Positions 17,820-26,624 of a stretch of 64,000 nucleotides of DNA are shown here, piece by piece. The DNA is from QHVT01 sp036389275 (lineage in GTDB: Bacteria > Acidobacteriota > Thermoanaerobaculia > Gp7-AA8), in assembly GCA_036389275.1 (NCBI GenBank), contig DASVQE010000099.1, positions 31,881 through 95,880 on the forward strand, written 5' to 3'. Each line of letters starts with the position of its first letter. Position 1 is the first letter of the stretch. Both the position numbers and the translations under genes were made by a program. The notes below the pieces were generated by a model that had not been told where the DNA came from, made no database searches, and worked only from the letters and a program-made list of their open reading frames with translations.

Positions 17820-18598
17820 CGGTCGCCTTCCGGTTCCGGAGAGATGGTCGTGATGTGCTGCGTGTCGTTGCTGGTGACGCTCATGAAGGCCCACAGCGGA
17901 GTGATGCCATCGAGCGGCTCGACGACGACCGCGACGGGAAGCTCGTAGCCTTCGAACGTGCCGAGGATGGCGTAGGCGGGCTCGAAGACATCGGCGCCGG
18001 CCGTGAGCGCGAGCGTCTGCGGCGGCGGCGGATCGACGACCGGCGAGAGGTGCGAGGGCGGACCTTCGAACGACACCCGCACCGTCACCGCTTGCGCCGC
18101 GTAGACGCGCAGCGTGTTGCGGAAGCGGTCGGTGAACGGCACGCCCGGCAGCACCACGCGCGTCGAGAACTCGTTCGCGCGCGCCAGCGGAATCTCGGTG
18201 CCGAAGTTCGTGGCGCTGCGGCTCACGTCGAACGCGCGCAGGTTCGCGGCCAGCCGCGCGCTCTGACCTTTCGGCACGTAGAGGAACCGTCCCGGCGTGC
18301 CATTGTTGTCGAGCTCCGACGGCATCAGCCAGCCGCCCGGCTGCAGCTCGATCGGATCGAGGGTCGGGCAGGTGACGATGCAGCGCGTCCGCAGTCCCCA
18401 CACTTCGAGCGGCTGCTCGGCGTTGCCGTTCCACACCGTCAGCTCAGTGCGGAAATCCGAGCCGAAGGCGCCATGGATCGGCTGCGTCAGCAGCGGCACC
18501 AGCACGCGCTCGAACGCCTCCGGATTTCCGGCCGGCGTCTGCGCGCAGAGCGGCGCCGCGCACAGCAGAGCGATGATCATCGAAAACATGCGTCTCAC
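17816..18598 (-). CDS. Secreted paralogue 3 of the four-gene operon (no IPT domain)
   Basis: 260 residues from GTG 18598, which overlaps the stop of the preceding gene (GTGA). Signal peptide about 1-20 (FSMIIALLCAAPLCAQ). Same plan as paralogue 4: AFERVLVPLLTQPIHGAFGSDFRTELTVWN, NLRAFDVSRSATNFGTE, FRNTLRVYAAQAV, ending MSVTSNDTQHITTISPEPEG. It is the closest relative of paralogue 4 and probably arose by tandem duplication. No known family recognised. Confidence 0.82.
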   Translation of the reverse strand: MRRMFSMIIALLCAAPLCAQTPAGNPEAFERVLVPLLTQPIHGAFGSDFRTELTVWNGNAEQPLEVWGLRTRCIVTCPTLDPIELQPGGWLMPSELDNNGTPGRFLYVPKGQSARLAANLRAFDVSRSATNFGTEIPLARANEFSTRVVLPGVPFTDRFRNTLRVYAAQAVTVRVSFEGPPSHLSPVVDPPPPQTLALTAGADVFEPAYAILGTFEGYELPVAVVVEPLDGITPLWAFMSVTSNDTQHITTISPEPEGDR

Positions 18599-19617
18599 GG
18601 TTTCCTCCTCGGTTGCGGCGTGACGGTGGTGATGAGCTGTGTCTCGTTGTTGGTGACGCTGACGAAGCCCCAGATCGGAACGGCTCCTTCGGCGACGACG
18701 CGCATCTCGATCGGCGGCGTCTCCGGAATCGCGCCTTGCACCTCCGGGATCGCCAGCGATGCGAAGGCGGGCTCGAAGCGGTCGCCGCCCGCCTGCAGTT
18801 GCAGCGTCTCGCGGCGGCCGTTGTACGTCACCGTCACGCTCAACGGCGCGGCGGCGTAGACGCGCAGCATCCGCCGGAAGCGGCTGTTGTTCGGGATGTC
18901 GAAAAACGCCAGCGGCTTGGTGGTGAACTCGTCCTCGCGCACCACCGGCAGCTCCGTGCCGTAGTTCTGCTGCGAGCGGCTCTGGTCGAACGCGCGCAGG
19001 TTCATGGCCAGGTCGTTGAGCTGGTCGCGGCGCACGTAGAGGAAGCGTCCCGGATTGCCGTTGTAGTACGTCAGCGGCGCCTGCGAGCCGGGCTGCACCG
19101 TCGTCGGAAGCTCGGGACTCTGCGGGATGCATTCGAAGAAGCACTGCGGCACGAAGCCGAAGACGTCGATCGGATGCTCGCTGAGGTTGCGCGAGTCGAA
19201 GCTGGTCATGAAGAGCGCGCCGTTCACGCCGCCCACCGGCGGGATGAAGAGCGGCAGCAGCACGCGCTCGAACGCATCGCTCGCCTCGCCGGTGAAGGTG
19301 AAGCGCGCCGTCGACGCGGCCACGCCGGTGGCCTGCGCGTAGTAGACCGGCACCTCGCCCGGCAGATGCGGCGGCGTCGTCGCCACGATTCGCGTCGAGT
19401 CTTCGATGCGCGCCTCGACGCGGATGCCTCCGAAGTCGAGGTACGGCGCGAAGCAGGGCGTGTCGGGACGGCACTCGTACGAGAACCCGCTGCCGCGCAC
19501 GACGATCTGCGTGCCGCCGGTGACCGGACCGTGGTCGGGCGTCACCGAGGTGATGGTGATCGCCGCATGAGCGGCCGAGGCCGCGAAGAGCGCGAGCAGC
19601 AGCAGCGCGCGCCTCAC
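18595..19617 (-). CDS. Secreted IPT/TIG-domain paralogue 2 of the four-gene operon
   Basis: 340 residues from GTG 19617, overlapping the upstream stop (GTGA). Signal peptide 1-18 (RALLLLALFAASAAHA). Residues 19-110 are an IPT/TIG Ig-like domain (ITSVTPDHGPVTGGTQIVVRG, ATTPPHLPGEVPVYY); the rest is the shared paralogue module ending VSVTNNETQLITTVTPQP. Three to four Cys in the middle could form disulfides outside the cytoplasm. Function unknown. Confidence 0.85.
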   Translation of the reverse strand: MRRALLLLALFAASAAHAAITITSVTPDHGPVTGGTQIVVRGSGFSYECRPDTPCFAPYLDFGGIRVEARIEDSTRIVATTPPHLPGEVPVYYAQATGVAASTARFTFTGEASDAFERVLLPLFIPPVGGVNGALFMTSFDSRNLSEHPIDVFGFVPQCFFECIPQSPELPTTVQPGSQAPLTYYNGNPGRFLYVRRDQLNDLAMNLRAFDQSRSQQNYGTELPVVREDEFTTKPLAFFDIPNNSRFRRMLRVYAAAPLSVTVTYNGRRETLQLQAGGDRFEPAFASLAIPEVQGAIPETPPIEMRVVAEGAVPIWGFVSVTNNETQLITTVTPQPRRKP

Positions 19618-20684
19618 ATCTCACCTCGCGGCTGCGGCGTGATCGTGGTGATGTGCTGCGTCTCGTTGTTCGTCACGGTGATGAACCCCCAGATGCGTGG
19701 CACCGGAATCGGCGGCGAGCAGATGATGCACTGCTGCGGTCCCTGGATCTGCACGCGCACCTCGTCGTTGCCCTTGGTGAAAAAGTCGGAGAGCTCCGCG
19801 TACTGCGGCTCGAACGGCAGCGTGCCGCCGGTGAGCAGCACCTCGCGCGTCTGGCCGCGCACCGTCACCTGCACCGGCACCGGCTCCGGCCAGACGCTGT
19901 ACAGACGGAGCGTGATGCGGAAGCGCGCGTCGCCCGGCACGCCGTTCAGCGTGAACGGCGTCGTCACGAAGCGATCGAACCGCACGACAGGCATTTCGGT
20001 GCCGAAGTTCGTGGCGCTGCGGCTCAGATCGAACGCGCGCAACGTCATCGACAGTTGATGCGCCGTTCCCGGCATCGCGTAGATCACGCGGCCCGGACGG
20101 CCGTTCGGCGCGAGCGCGCCCGCCGGAATCTCAGAGCCTGCGCCGAGCCCGATCGGGTGGAACGGATTCGGCGGGACGCAGGTGATCGGGATGTTGCACG
20201 CCGCGTCGAAGCCGAACAGCAGCGTGTCTTCGGGACCGTCGTTCGAGACGCGCAGCTCGGTCGCGAAGAGCGACCCAAATGCGCCGGAGACCGGCTGCGT
20301 GTAGACCGACAGCAGAATCGCGTCGAGGCCGAGGGTCGGGTCGCCCGTGTACGTGAAGGCGTCGCGCAGACCGCCGACGCCGTCGGGCTGATAGACCGTG
20401 ACCTCGACCGGCCCCGGCAGATGCGGCGGCGCGATCGCGCGGATCGTGCTCGTGTTGATCAGCGTGGCCGCCGCCGGCGTGTCGCCGAAGAAGACCGCGA
20501 TCGGCCGCGGCAGACATTGCGTCGGCGGCGCCGGGCACTGCTCGGTGAACATCTCTCCGGAGATCGTCACGACCGTTCCGCCGCTCACGCTTCCCGAGGA
20601 AGGCGAGACGCTGCGGACGACCGGGATGGCGAAGAGAGAAGAGGAGAGGAAGAGCGAGAGAACAGCGGTGGCGGCCAGGCGCAT
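19614..20684 (-). CDS. Secreted IPT/TIG-domain paralogue 1, first gene of the operon
   Basis: 356 residues, signal peptide 1-19 (LAATAVLSLFLSSSLFA). An IPT/TIG domain (VRSVSPSSGSVSGGTVVTISG ends; APPHLPGPVEVTVY) precedes the paralogue module (SGAFGSLFATELRVSN, LRAFDLSRSATNFGTE, FRITLRLYS) and the C-terminal signature ITVTNNETQHITTITPQP. It heads the four-gene minus-strand operon; TATGCT lies 12 nt before the ATG. The set may form a surface complex, but that is inference. Confidence 0.85.
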   Translation of the reverse strand: MRLAATAVLSLFLSSSLFAIPVVRSVSPSSGSVSGGTVVTISGEMFTEQCPAPPTQCLPRPIAVFFGDTPAAATLINTSTIRAIAPPHLPGPVEVTVYQPDGVGGLRDAFTYTGDPTLGLDAILLSVYTQPVSGAFGSLFATELRVSNDGPEDTLLFGFDAACNIPITCVPPNPFHPIGLGAGSEIPAGALAPNGRPGRVIYAMPGTAHQLSMTLRAFDLSRSATNFGTEMPVVRFDRFVTTPFTLNGVPGDARFRITLRLYSVWPEPVPVQVTVRGQTREVLLTGGTLPFEPQYAELSDFFTKGNDEVRVQIQGPQQCIICSPPIPVPRIWGFITVTNNETQHITTITPQPRGEM

Positions 20685-20733
20685 TCATGCGGTTATAGCA
20701 TAAATTTATTGCGCGTGGACTGCGGGTGCCAGT

Positions 20734-22389
20734 TCAATCTGCCCGAAAGTGCGCGCCGATCGAGCGCGGGTTCCGGATCGCCGCCGACGCCACGATGGCC
20801 GCCATCTGCTGACCGTGGAAGAGCTCCACGATCGACTTGCTGATGGTCGACTCGTGGTAGTACTTCGTGAGGCGGTTGCCGAGCTGGCGCATGTCCGCCA
20901 CCGCGCGCTTGAGCCGCTCGTAGGTGCGCACGATCCCGACGTAGTTCCACATCGTGTGCTGGATGGTGGTCCAGTCCTGCAGGATCAGCGCGGGATCCTC
21001 GAGGTTCTCTTTGCCCGGCGGCTGCCAATCCGGAATGGTGGAGAGAATGCCTTCATGCACCCGGCCGCGGCCGGCCGGCAGCGACGAGAAGGCGCGCTGC
21101 ACCGCCGGCGACGCGCTCGACGCCGCGCCTTCGAGCTTGGCCCGGATCGACTGCGCCGCGTAGTAGCCCCACGTCACGCCCTCGAGCAGCGATGTCGAGG
21201 CGAGGCGATTCGCGCCGTGCAGTCCCGAGCAGGAGGTCTCGCCGACCGCGTACAGCCGGCTCAGCGTCGTCTCGCCGTGCGTGTTCACCAGGATCCCGCC
21301 GCAGAAGTAGTGCGCCGCCGGCACGACCGGGATCGGGTCGCGGGTGATGTCGACGCCGATCTCCTCACACGCCGCGGCGATGTTCGGGAAGCGCTCGCGG
21401 ATCGGCTGGTGTCCGTCGTAGAAGTTCGCCAGGTCGAGATAGACGAACTCCTCCTTGTTCTGGGTCATCTCGTCGACGATGGCGCGGGCCACGATGTCGC
21501 GCGGCGCGAGGTCTTTCTGCGCCGGCGCGTAGCGCTGCATGAAGTATTCGCCGCGCTGGTTTCTCAGCCGCGCTCCTTCGCCGCGCAGCGCCTCGGAGAT
21601 CAGAAAGTGATTGGCCTTCTTGTCCGCGAGCGCCGTCGGATGGAACTGCACGTACTCGGCGTTCATGATCCGCGCGCCGGCGCGATGCGCCATCACCACG
21701 CCGTCGCCGAGGGAACTGCGGGTGTTCGTGGTGTGCAGATAGATCTGCCCGAGACCGCCGGTGGCGAGGATGACGAAGTCGGCGAAGACGGTATAGACGT
21801 CGGTGGTCTCGTTGTCGAGCAGATAGGCGCCGACGCATTCGTTGGTGAGGCGGTAGCGCACCTGCACGTCGTTGGGATGGTGGTGCGTGGTGAGGAGGTC
21901 GATGGCGGTGACGTTGGTGGCGAGCCTGATGTTCGGCTCGGCCTTGACGCGATTGAGCAGCGAGGTCTCGATGGCGCGGCCGGTGGCGTCGCCGGCGTGA
22001 ATGATGCGCGAGACCGAGTGCGCGCCTTCCTGCGTCAGATCGAGCTCGCCCTCGACGTTGGTCGAGAACGGCACGTGCACTTCGTCGAGCAGCAGTTCCT
22101 TGACGACCGGCGGACCTTCCTCCGCGAGAAAGCGCACCGCCTCGTAATTCGAGATGCCGGCACCGGCGCGCAGGATGTCGTCGACGAGCTTCTCCGCGGT
22201 GTCGTTCTCACCCTGATAGATGATGCCGCCCTGCGCCCACGCGGTGTTGCAGTCGGCCGGATCGACGGCCTTGGTGACGAGCACCACTTCGATGCCGGCC
22301 GAGGCGAGCGTGAAGGCGGTGGTGAGCCCGGCGATGCCGGTGCCGATCACGAGGACGGGAACGTGCTGTCTGTGCTGCAGCTTCGACAC
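20734..22389 (-). CDS. nadB: L-aspartate oxidase
   Basis: 551 residues from GTG 22389. FAD-binding GxGxxG (VLVIGTGIAGLTTAFTLASAG) at the N-terminus, NTAWAQGGI, HSVSRIIHAGDATGRAIE, MNAEYVQFHPTAL, EALRGEGARL, and the AHYFCGGI and ETSCSGLHGANRLASTSLLEG motifs, followed by the helical C-terminal domain. It oxidises L-aspartate to iminoaspartate for NAD synthesis with NadA. nadA and nadC are not adjacent. The start is supported by a TACAAT box 7 nt upstream. Confidence 0.95.
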   Translation of the reverse strand: MSKLQHRQHVPVLVIGTGIAGLTTAFTLASAGIEVVLVTKAVDPADCNTAWAQGGIIYQGENDTAEKLVDDILRAGAGISNYEAVRFLAEEGPPVVKELLLDEVHVPFSTNVEGELDLTQEGAHSVSRIIHAGDATGRAIETSLLNRVKAEPNIRLATNVTAIDLLTTHHHPNDVQVRYRLTNECVGAYLLDNETTDVYTVFADFVILATGGLGQIYLHTTNTRSSLGDGVVMAHRAGARIMNAEYVQFHPTALADKKANHFLISEALRGEGARLRNQRGEYFMQRYAPAQKDLAPRDIVARAIVDEMTQNKEEFVYLDLANFYDGHQPIRERFPNIAAACEEIGVDITRDPIPVVPAAHYFCGGILVNTHGETTLSRLYAVGETSCSGLHGANRLASTSLLEGVTWGYYAAQSIRAKLEGAASSASPAVQRAFSSLPAGRGRVHEGILSTIPDWQPPGKENLEDPALILQDWTTIQHTMWNYVGIVRTYERLKRAVADMRQLGNRLTKYYHESTISKSIVELFHGQQMAAIVASAAIRNPRSIGAHFRAD

Positions 22390-22396
22390 GGGCGCG

Positions 22397-22402
22397 ATTG
22401 TA
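22397..22402 (-). promoter_or_regulatory. Leaderless-type -10 box for nadB
   Basis: TACAAT on the minus strand, 7-nt gap to GTG 22389. One of the best matches of this class in the window. Confidence 0.65.
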
Positions 22403-22417
22403 CTTCGCGCGCGAAGT

Positions 22418-22454
22418 CCGTCCTCCCGCCGCGCGATCGGCGGCGGGAGGACGG
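22418..22454. terminator. 15-bp hairpin between the duplicated-domain gene and nadB
   Basis: Perfect arms 22418-22432 and 22440-22454 (CCGTCCTCCCGCCGC and complement) with a 7-nt loop, 10 bp after the stop of the gene at 22465. No T-run follows, so termination strength is uncertain; it insulates the nadB promoter just downstream. Confidence 0.55.
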
Positions 22455-22464
22455 GAGCGAAACC

Positions 22465-24678
22465 TCAGAAGATCGCGAAGCCGACTGCCTTCGACGTGAA
22501 GAACGTGCTGCCGCCGTTGCTGTTGCGGATGGTGCGGTCCCACGCGCGGAGCAGAACGGTGTAGCCGCACGGATCGATCGTGGCCGCGTTGACGATCGAC
22601 CAGAGGCCGGTGACGCCGCCGCTGCCGTCGTCGCCGTGATCGCTCAGCGCGGTGCACGCGCGCACCGTCGTCACCACGCCGTTGATCCGCGTCTGCGCCG
22701 CGTTCACGTGCGTCGACGGCTGCAGGTCGAGGGTGTACTGACTGAAATACGGATGGATGACTTTCACCCGGCCGTCGAGCCGCAGCGGCGTTCCGGAGAG
22801 ATCGGTGCCGTGCGGATAGAGCTTGCAGTCGCCGCCCTGGATCACGATGTCGACGTCGTAGGCGGTGTCGATGCTCGTGCCCCAGTTCGGGCTGGTGGTG
22901 AAGTCTTTGTTGTTCACTTCGATCGTGACGGTCTGCTCGCCGGTGATGACGATCGGGCCGCTCGCGACGTTGCTGTCGGTGTACTGCAACTGGATGTCGT
23001 ACGTGCCCTGCTCCGCCGCGCCGGTGTTCCACCATCCGAGGAGCGCGGTGCGCTCGAGAATCGGGAACGGTGCGGTCGGATTCTCGAGGTACGGGCGCCA
23101 GCCGTTCGCATCGGCATTCACCGTCACGAATTCCTTCGGATAGAGCGGATCGCTCGGCAGCGGATGCATCAGCTCGATCGTGAACGGATTGACGAGCGTG
23201 GTCCACGCGCTCGTGCCGCTCTTGCGCACGCGCAGCCGGTAATGCACGGAGCCGGGCGTGCCGGTGCCGTAGATGCGGCCGCCGATGCGGATCGCGCCGC
23301 CCCACGGGCGATACGTCGACGGTCCGGGCGTGCCGGGATAGGCGAGGTGCGTGGCCGGATCGATGTTCTCCATCGTCACGTTGCCGATGTCGTAGAGCAG
23401 ATGGGTGATGCCGAGGCCGCCGCTCTGGCCGGGCCGCAGTTGCACGAGGACGTCGACGCGGTTGCCCCAGGTGTTGAGGTCCCACGGATCGGTCGTCGAC
23501 GGCAGCGAAGACCACGACAGCACGGCGCGGATGCGGATGACGTTCACGTTCGCGCACTTTTTGAGGTGCTGCAGGATCTTCGGCGTCGGGAGCTGCACGG
23601 CGTAGTCGATGGCGTCGGTGTGCGGCACGTCGTGCACTTCGACGCTGGCGGTGCCGAGGTAGTCGAACGAGCCGTTGTTGTTCCAGTCGGCCCAGAAGGC
23701 GACGTGCTCCTGCGAGCCGAGCTCGCAGAGGCTGCCGCTGTAGCCGACGGCCTTCTTCACGCGGACGATCGCGCCGAGCGTGTCGCGGGCCGGGTTGAGG
23801 CCGACGCAGGTGAGCTCTTCGTAGTCGACATTCGCCTTGTCATTCAGCGCGGCGATCAGTTTCGACAGATCGATCTTGAGCGCTTTCAGCAGCCCTTCGT
23901 TGAAGGTGACGTTCGTCGGCGCCAGCGGCTTCAGCGCCGCGAGCGTCTGCGGCTGCGAGGCCGCGAAGGCCAGCCGGTGCTCCGCCCTCGCCTCGGTGTA
24001 CATCTGCGCCTTCGACAGGAAGTCGGGCTGCACCGGCTTGAACTTCAGGAACGTGGCCGGACCGAGGGTCGCGCCGATGTTTGCGTCGAGAACGCCGGCA
24101 TTGACCGCGTCGATCGGGAGGAAGCCGAGGCGCGGCTTGAGCTGCACGCGCGTATCGACGCGGTTGCCGAATACCGGCGTCGCATTCGGATCGGTCGACG
24201 GCGGCGTGTTCCAGGAGAGGATCGCCCGCACCTTCGGCAGCACGGCGGTCCGGCACAGCTTGCGATGCGGGTCGGCGTCGAGCGGCAGTTGCACGAGGTA
24301 GCGCAGCGGATGCTGCGGCCCCGGATCGTCGTCGGGGATGTCGTGCACCTGCACGGTGCCGATGCCGGCGTCCTGGAAGCCCGCGCCGTCTTCGTAGTCG
24401 ACGAAGAAGCGTACGTACTCGGTCGAGCCGGCGGCGCAGAGACCGCCGCTGTAGCCGCTCGAGCGTTTGATCGTCACCGTCGCTTCGAGCAGCGAGAGCT
24501 CGGGGTTGTAGCCCACGCATCCCAGCTCTTCCCACGAGGTGATGCCGGTACCGATCTGCAGTCCATTGAATGTCGACAGAGCGAGAACCTGCTGCCGGCC
24601 GGCGAGGACTTTCGCCGCGATCTTGTCGTTCGATACGAACGCCAGATTGGTGAGTTTTTTTGCGTCAACGGTTGCCAT
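22465..24678 (-). CDS. Large protein with two copies of an unrecognised domain
   Basis: 737 residues with no signal peptide or membrane segment. Two copies of a roughly 150-residue unit occur at about 50-190 and 285-430: (W/Y)EEL-x-CVG-x-NP, then K-x3-GYSG-x-LC-x2-GS-x-E-(Y/H)V, (V/E)VHD(I/V)P, (R)AILSW or RAVLSW, and WGNRVD-like endings. The remaining 300 residues look beta-rich (GTYDIQLQYTDSNVASG, TVTIEVNNKDF). Asp/Asn-rich loops could bind metal, but no catalytic motif was seen. Each copy keeps two Cys. The gene is single, bounded by a hairpin. I do not recognise the family; an adhesive or structural role is only a guess. Confidence 0.8.
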   Translation of the reverse strand: MATVDAKKLTNLAFVSNDKIAAKVLAGRQQVLALSTFNGLQIGTGITSWEELGCVGYNPELSLLEATVTIKRSSGYSGGLCAAGSTEYVRFFVDYEDGAGFQDAGIGTVQVHDIPDDDPGPQHPLRYLVQLPLDADPHRKLCRTAVLPKVRAILSWNTPPSTDPNATPVFGNRVDTRVQLKPRLGFLPIDAVNAGVLDANIGATLGPATFLKFKPVQPDFLSKAQMYTEARAEHRLAFAASQPQTLAALKPLAPTNVTFNEGLLKALKIDLSKLIAALNDKANVDYEELTCVGLNPARDTLGAIVRVKKAVGYSGSLCELGSQEHVAFWADWNNNGSFDYLGTASVEVHDVPHTDAIDYAVQLPTPKILQHLKKCANVNVIRIRAVLSWSSLPSTTDPWDLNTWGNRVDVLVQLRPGQSGGLGITHLLYDIGNVTMENIDPATHLAYPGTPGPSTYRPWGGAIRIGGRIYGTGTPGSVHYRLRVRKSGTSAWTTLVNPFTIELMHPLPSDPLYPKEFVTVNADANGWRPYLENPTAPFPILERTALLGWWNTGAAEQGTYDIQLQYTDSNVASGPIVITGEQTVTIEVNNKDFTTSPNWGTSIDTAYDVDIVIQGGDCKLYPHGTDLSGTPLRLDGRVKVIHPYFSQYTLDLQPSTHVNAAQTRINGVVTTVRACTALSDHGDDGSGGVTGLWSIVNAATIDPCGYTVLLRAWDRTIRNSNGGSTFFTSKAVGFAIF

Positions 24679-24763
24679 CGAGAGAGAACCTTCTTTCTCC
24701 GCGCCCGCGGGTGCGCGGTGAACACCGGTGCTGTTCTCGATAGTGACGGCAGGAACGGAAACG

Positions 24764-25519
24764 TTACGCGGCCGGCTGCGCGAATCCCGTGATCACGTAG
24801 GAGCCCGACTTGAGGTCCTTCTTGATCTTGATGATCTCGTTCTTCTGCGCGTCCTCCAGCAGGTCGCTGAAGGTGTTGTAGCCGTAGTACTCCTCGTTGA
24901 AGGTGGGCTTCTTGCGCTGCATGGTCTGCTTGACCATCGAGCCCCAGAGGATCTCTTTGTTCTCGCGCATGAGCGCTTTGATCGAGTCGATGAGGAGCTT
25001 GAAGACTTCGCTCTTCTTCTTGTCCTGGAAGGCGACGGTGGGCGCCTTCTGCACGCCGCGCACGAGGTCTTCGTAGAAGATCCATTCGTCGCAGTTGTCG
25101 ATCAGCAGGTCGCTCGAGGAGTTCTTCACGCCGCAGCCGATGACGTACTTGTCGTTCTCCTTCAGCTTGGAGACGAGCGGCGAAAAGTCGGAGTCGCCCG
25201 AGGCGATGACGAAGAGGTCGATGTGCTCCTTCGACCAGCACATGTCCATGGCGTCGACCGCCATGCGGATGTCGGCGGAGTTTTTCCCGGAGTAGCCGCG
25301 GCCGGGGATCTCGATCAGCTCGACGGCCGCCTCGTGCAGCTCGCGCTTGTAGTCGGGGAACTTGTCCCAGTCGCAGTAGGCGCGCTTGACGACGATCTTC
25401 CCTTTCTCGAGCAGGCGCTCGAGGACCAGGCTCACTTCGAATTTCTTGTACTTCGCGTCCATCACGCCGATGGCGATGTTCTCGAAGTCGATGAATAGTG
25501 CAATCTTGCTTTCACTCAT
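24764..25519 (-). CDS. NYN-domain nuclease-like protein with OST-HTH (LOTUS) domain
   Basis: 251 residues from ATG 25519; an in-frame ATG at 25627 would add 36 low-complexity residues. The NYN/PIN-like domain (1-150) shows IALFIDFENIAIG, SADIRMAVDAM and VIASGDSDFSPLVSKL, conserving the acidic metal-binding residues of LabA-type NYN proteins. Residues about 170-245 look like an OST-HTH/LOTUS domain (ILWGSMVKQTMQ, FNEEYYGYNTFSDLLEDA). Such fusions are thought to be RNA-targeting nucleases. Cytoplasmic; substrate unknown. Confidence 0.85.
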   Translation of the reverse strand: MSESKIALFIDFENIAIGVMDAKYKKFEVSLVLERLLEKGKIVVKRAYCDWDKFPDYKRELHEAAVELIEIPGRGYSGKNSADIRMAVDAMDMCWSKEHIDLFVIASGDSDFSPLVSKLKENDKYVIGCGVKNSSSDLLIDNCDEWIFYEDLVRGVQKAPTVAFQDKKKSEVFKLLIDSIKALMRENKEILWGSMVKQTMQRKKPTFNEEYYGYNTFSDLLEDAQKNEIIKIKKDLKSGSYVITGFAQPAA

Positions 25520-25656
25520 GGTGCGGGACGAGTTGTCGACGTCGTCGTCGCCATCCTCGTGGCTTTCGAATCGCGGTCTGCGCGGCACGGCGGGCAGTCT
25601 ACCAAACGGGTGCCTTCCTGCAGCCATTCCGCGCGGAGCTCAGCCGTATCGCGCAG

Positions 25657-25662
25657 TACACT
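25657..25662 (+). promoter_or_regulatory. Leaderless-type -10 box for the UbiA gene
   Basis: TACACT in GCAGTACACTACG, 8-nt gap to GTG 25671. It supports this GTG as the start. Confidence 0.6.
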
Positions 25663-25670
25663 ACGCGGCC

Positions 25671-26624
25671 GTGAAGCGCTACGTCACCCTGGCCCGGCCG
25701 TTCACGCTGATGCCGCCGCTGCTCGGCATCGTCTCCGGCGCGGTCTGCGCCTGGGGCTCGGCGCACAATCCCGATCCGTCGCGCACGCTGACGACCTCGG
25801 TGATCCTGACGGTGGTGCTCGGCTCGGTCTGCGCGGCGTTTCTCAACGCGGCGAACAACGCGCTCAATCAGATTTACGACCTCGAGATCGATCGCATCAA
25901 CAAGCCGAACCGGCCGCTGGTGACGGGCGAGCTGTCGATCCCGCAGGCCTGGACGTTCACCTGGATCATGTACGCGCTCGGCACGCTGCCGACGTGGCTG
26001 GTGGTGGTCTATCCGTTCTCGACGTGGATGCAGAAGCTGCTCGCGCCGCTGCCGCTGCACGAGTGTTTCTTCATCTACATGATCGCGCTGGTGTCGACGT
26101 TCGTGTACTCGGTTCCCGCGCTCGGCCGCACCAAAGCGCATCCGCTCGGCGCGAATCTCACCATCGCCATTCCGCGCGGCTGTCTGCTGAAAGTGGCCGG
26201 CTGGACGATGGTGGCGCGTGCGACGTTCGCCGAGCCGTGGTTCATCGGCTCGATCTTCATGCTGTTTCTCCTCGGCGCCGCCTCGACGAAGGATTTCAGC
26301 GACATCGAAGGCGATCGCGCCGGCGGCTGCCGCACGCTGCCGATCGCATTCGGTGTCCGCCGCGCCGCCTGGATGATCGCGCCGTTTTTCATCTTTCCCT
26401 GGCTGCTGATGCCGATCGGCGCCCGCACGGGCGTGCTCACCGGCAACGCCACGTTCCTGTCCGCTCTCGGATTTTTTCTCGCCGCCTGGGGCGCCTACAC
26501 GGTCTGGCTGATCGTGCGCAATCCGGACGAGCTGACGTCGACCGAGAACCACCCGTCATGGCGCCACATGTACCTGATGATGATGGCCGCGCAGATCGGC
26601 TTCGCCTTGGCGTACGTCGTCTGA
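25671..26624 (+). CDS. UbiA-family prenyltransferase
   Basis: 317 residues from GTG 25671, about eight or nine membrane helices. The first Asp-rich motif is NQIYDLEIDRINKPNRPLVTGEL (NxxxDxxxD) and the second is KDFSDIEGDRAGGCRTLP, both intact, so it should bind a Mg-prenyl diphosphate. The NKPxRP spacing recalls the ChlG/geranylgeranylglyceryl-phosphate synthase branch rather than UbiA or MenA proper. The acceptor is unknown. The stop codon lies in the outer end of the long inverted repeat at 26621-26865. Confidence 0.87.
   Translation: MKRYVTLARPFTLMPPLLGIVSGAVCAWGSAHNPDPSRTLTTSVILTVVLGSVCAAFLNAANNALNQIYDLEIDRINKPNRPLVTGELSIPQAWTFTWIMYALGTLPTWLVVVYPFSTWMQKLLAPLPLHECFFIYMIALVSTFVYSVPALGRTKAHPLGANLTIAIPRGCLLKVAGWTMVARATFAEPWFIGSIFMLFLLGAASTKDFSDIEGDRAGGCRTLPIAFGVRRAAWMIAPFFIFPWLLMPIGARTGVLTGNATFLSALGFFLAAWGAYTVWLIVRNPDELTSTENHPSWRHMYLMMMAAQIGFALAYVV

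Noticed and set aside
20749..24792. Open frame of 1347 codons on the plus strand opposite nadB and the duplicated-domain gene
   Set aside because: Arg/Asp/Val-rich composition typical of antisense frames in high-G+C DNA, no domain resemblance, and genuine families on the other strand.
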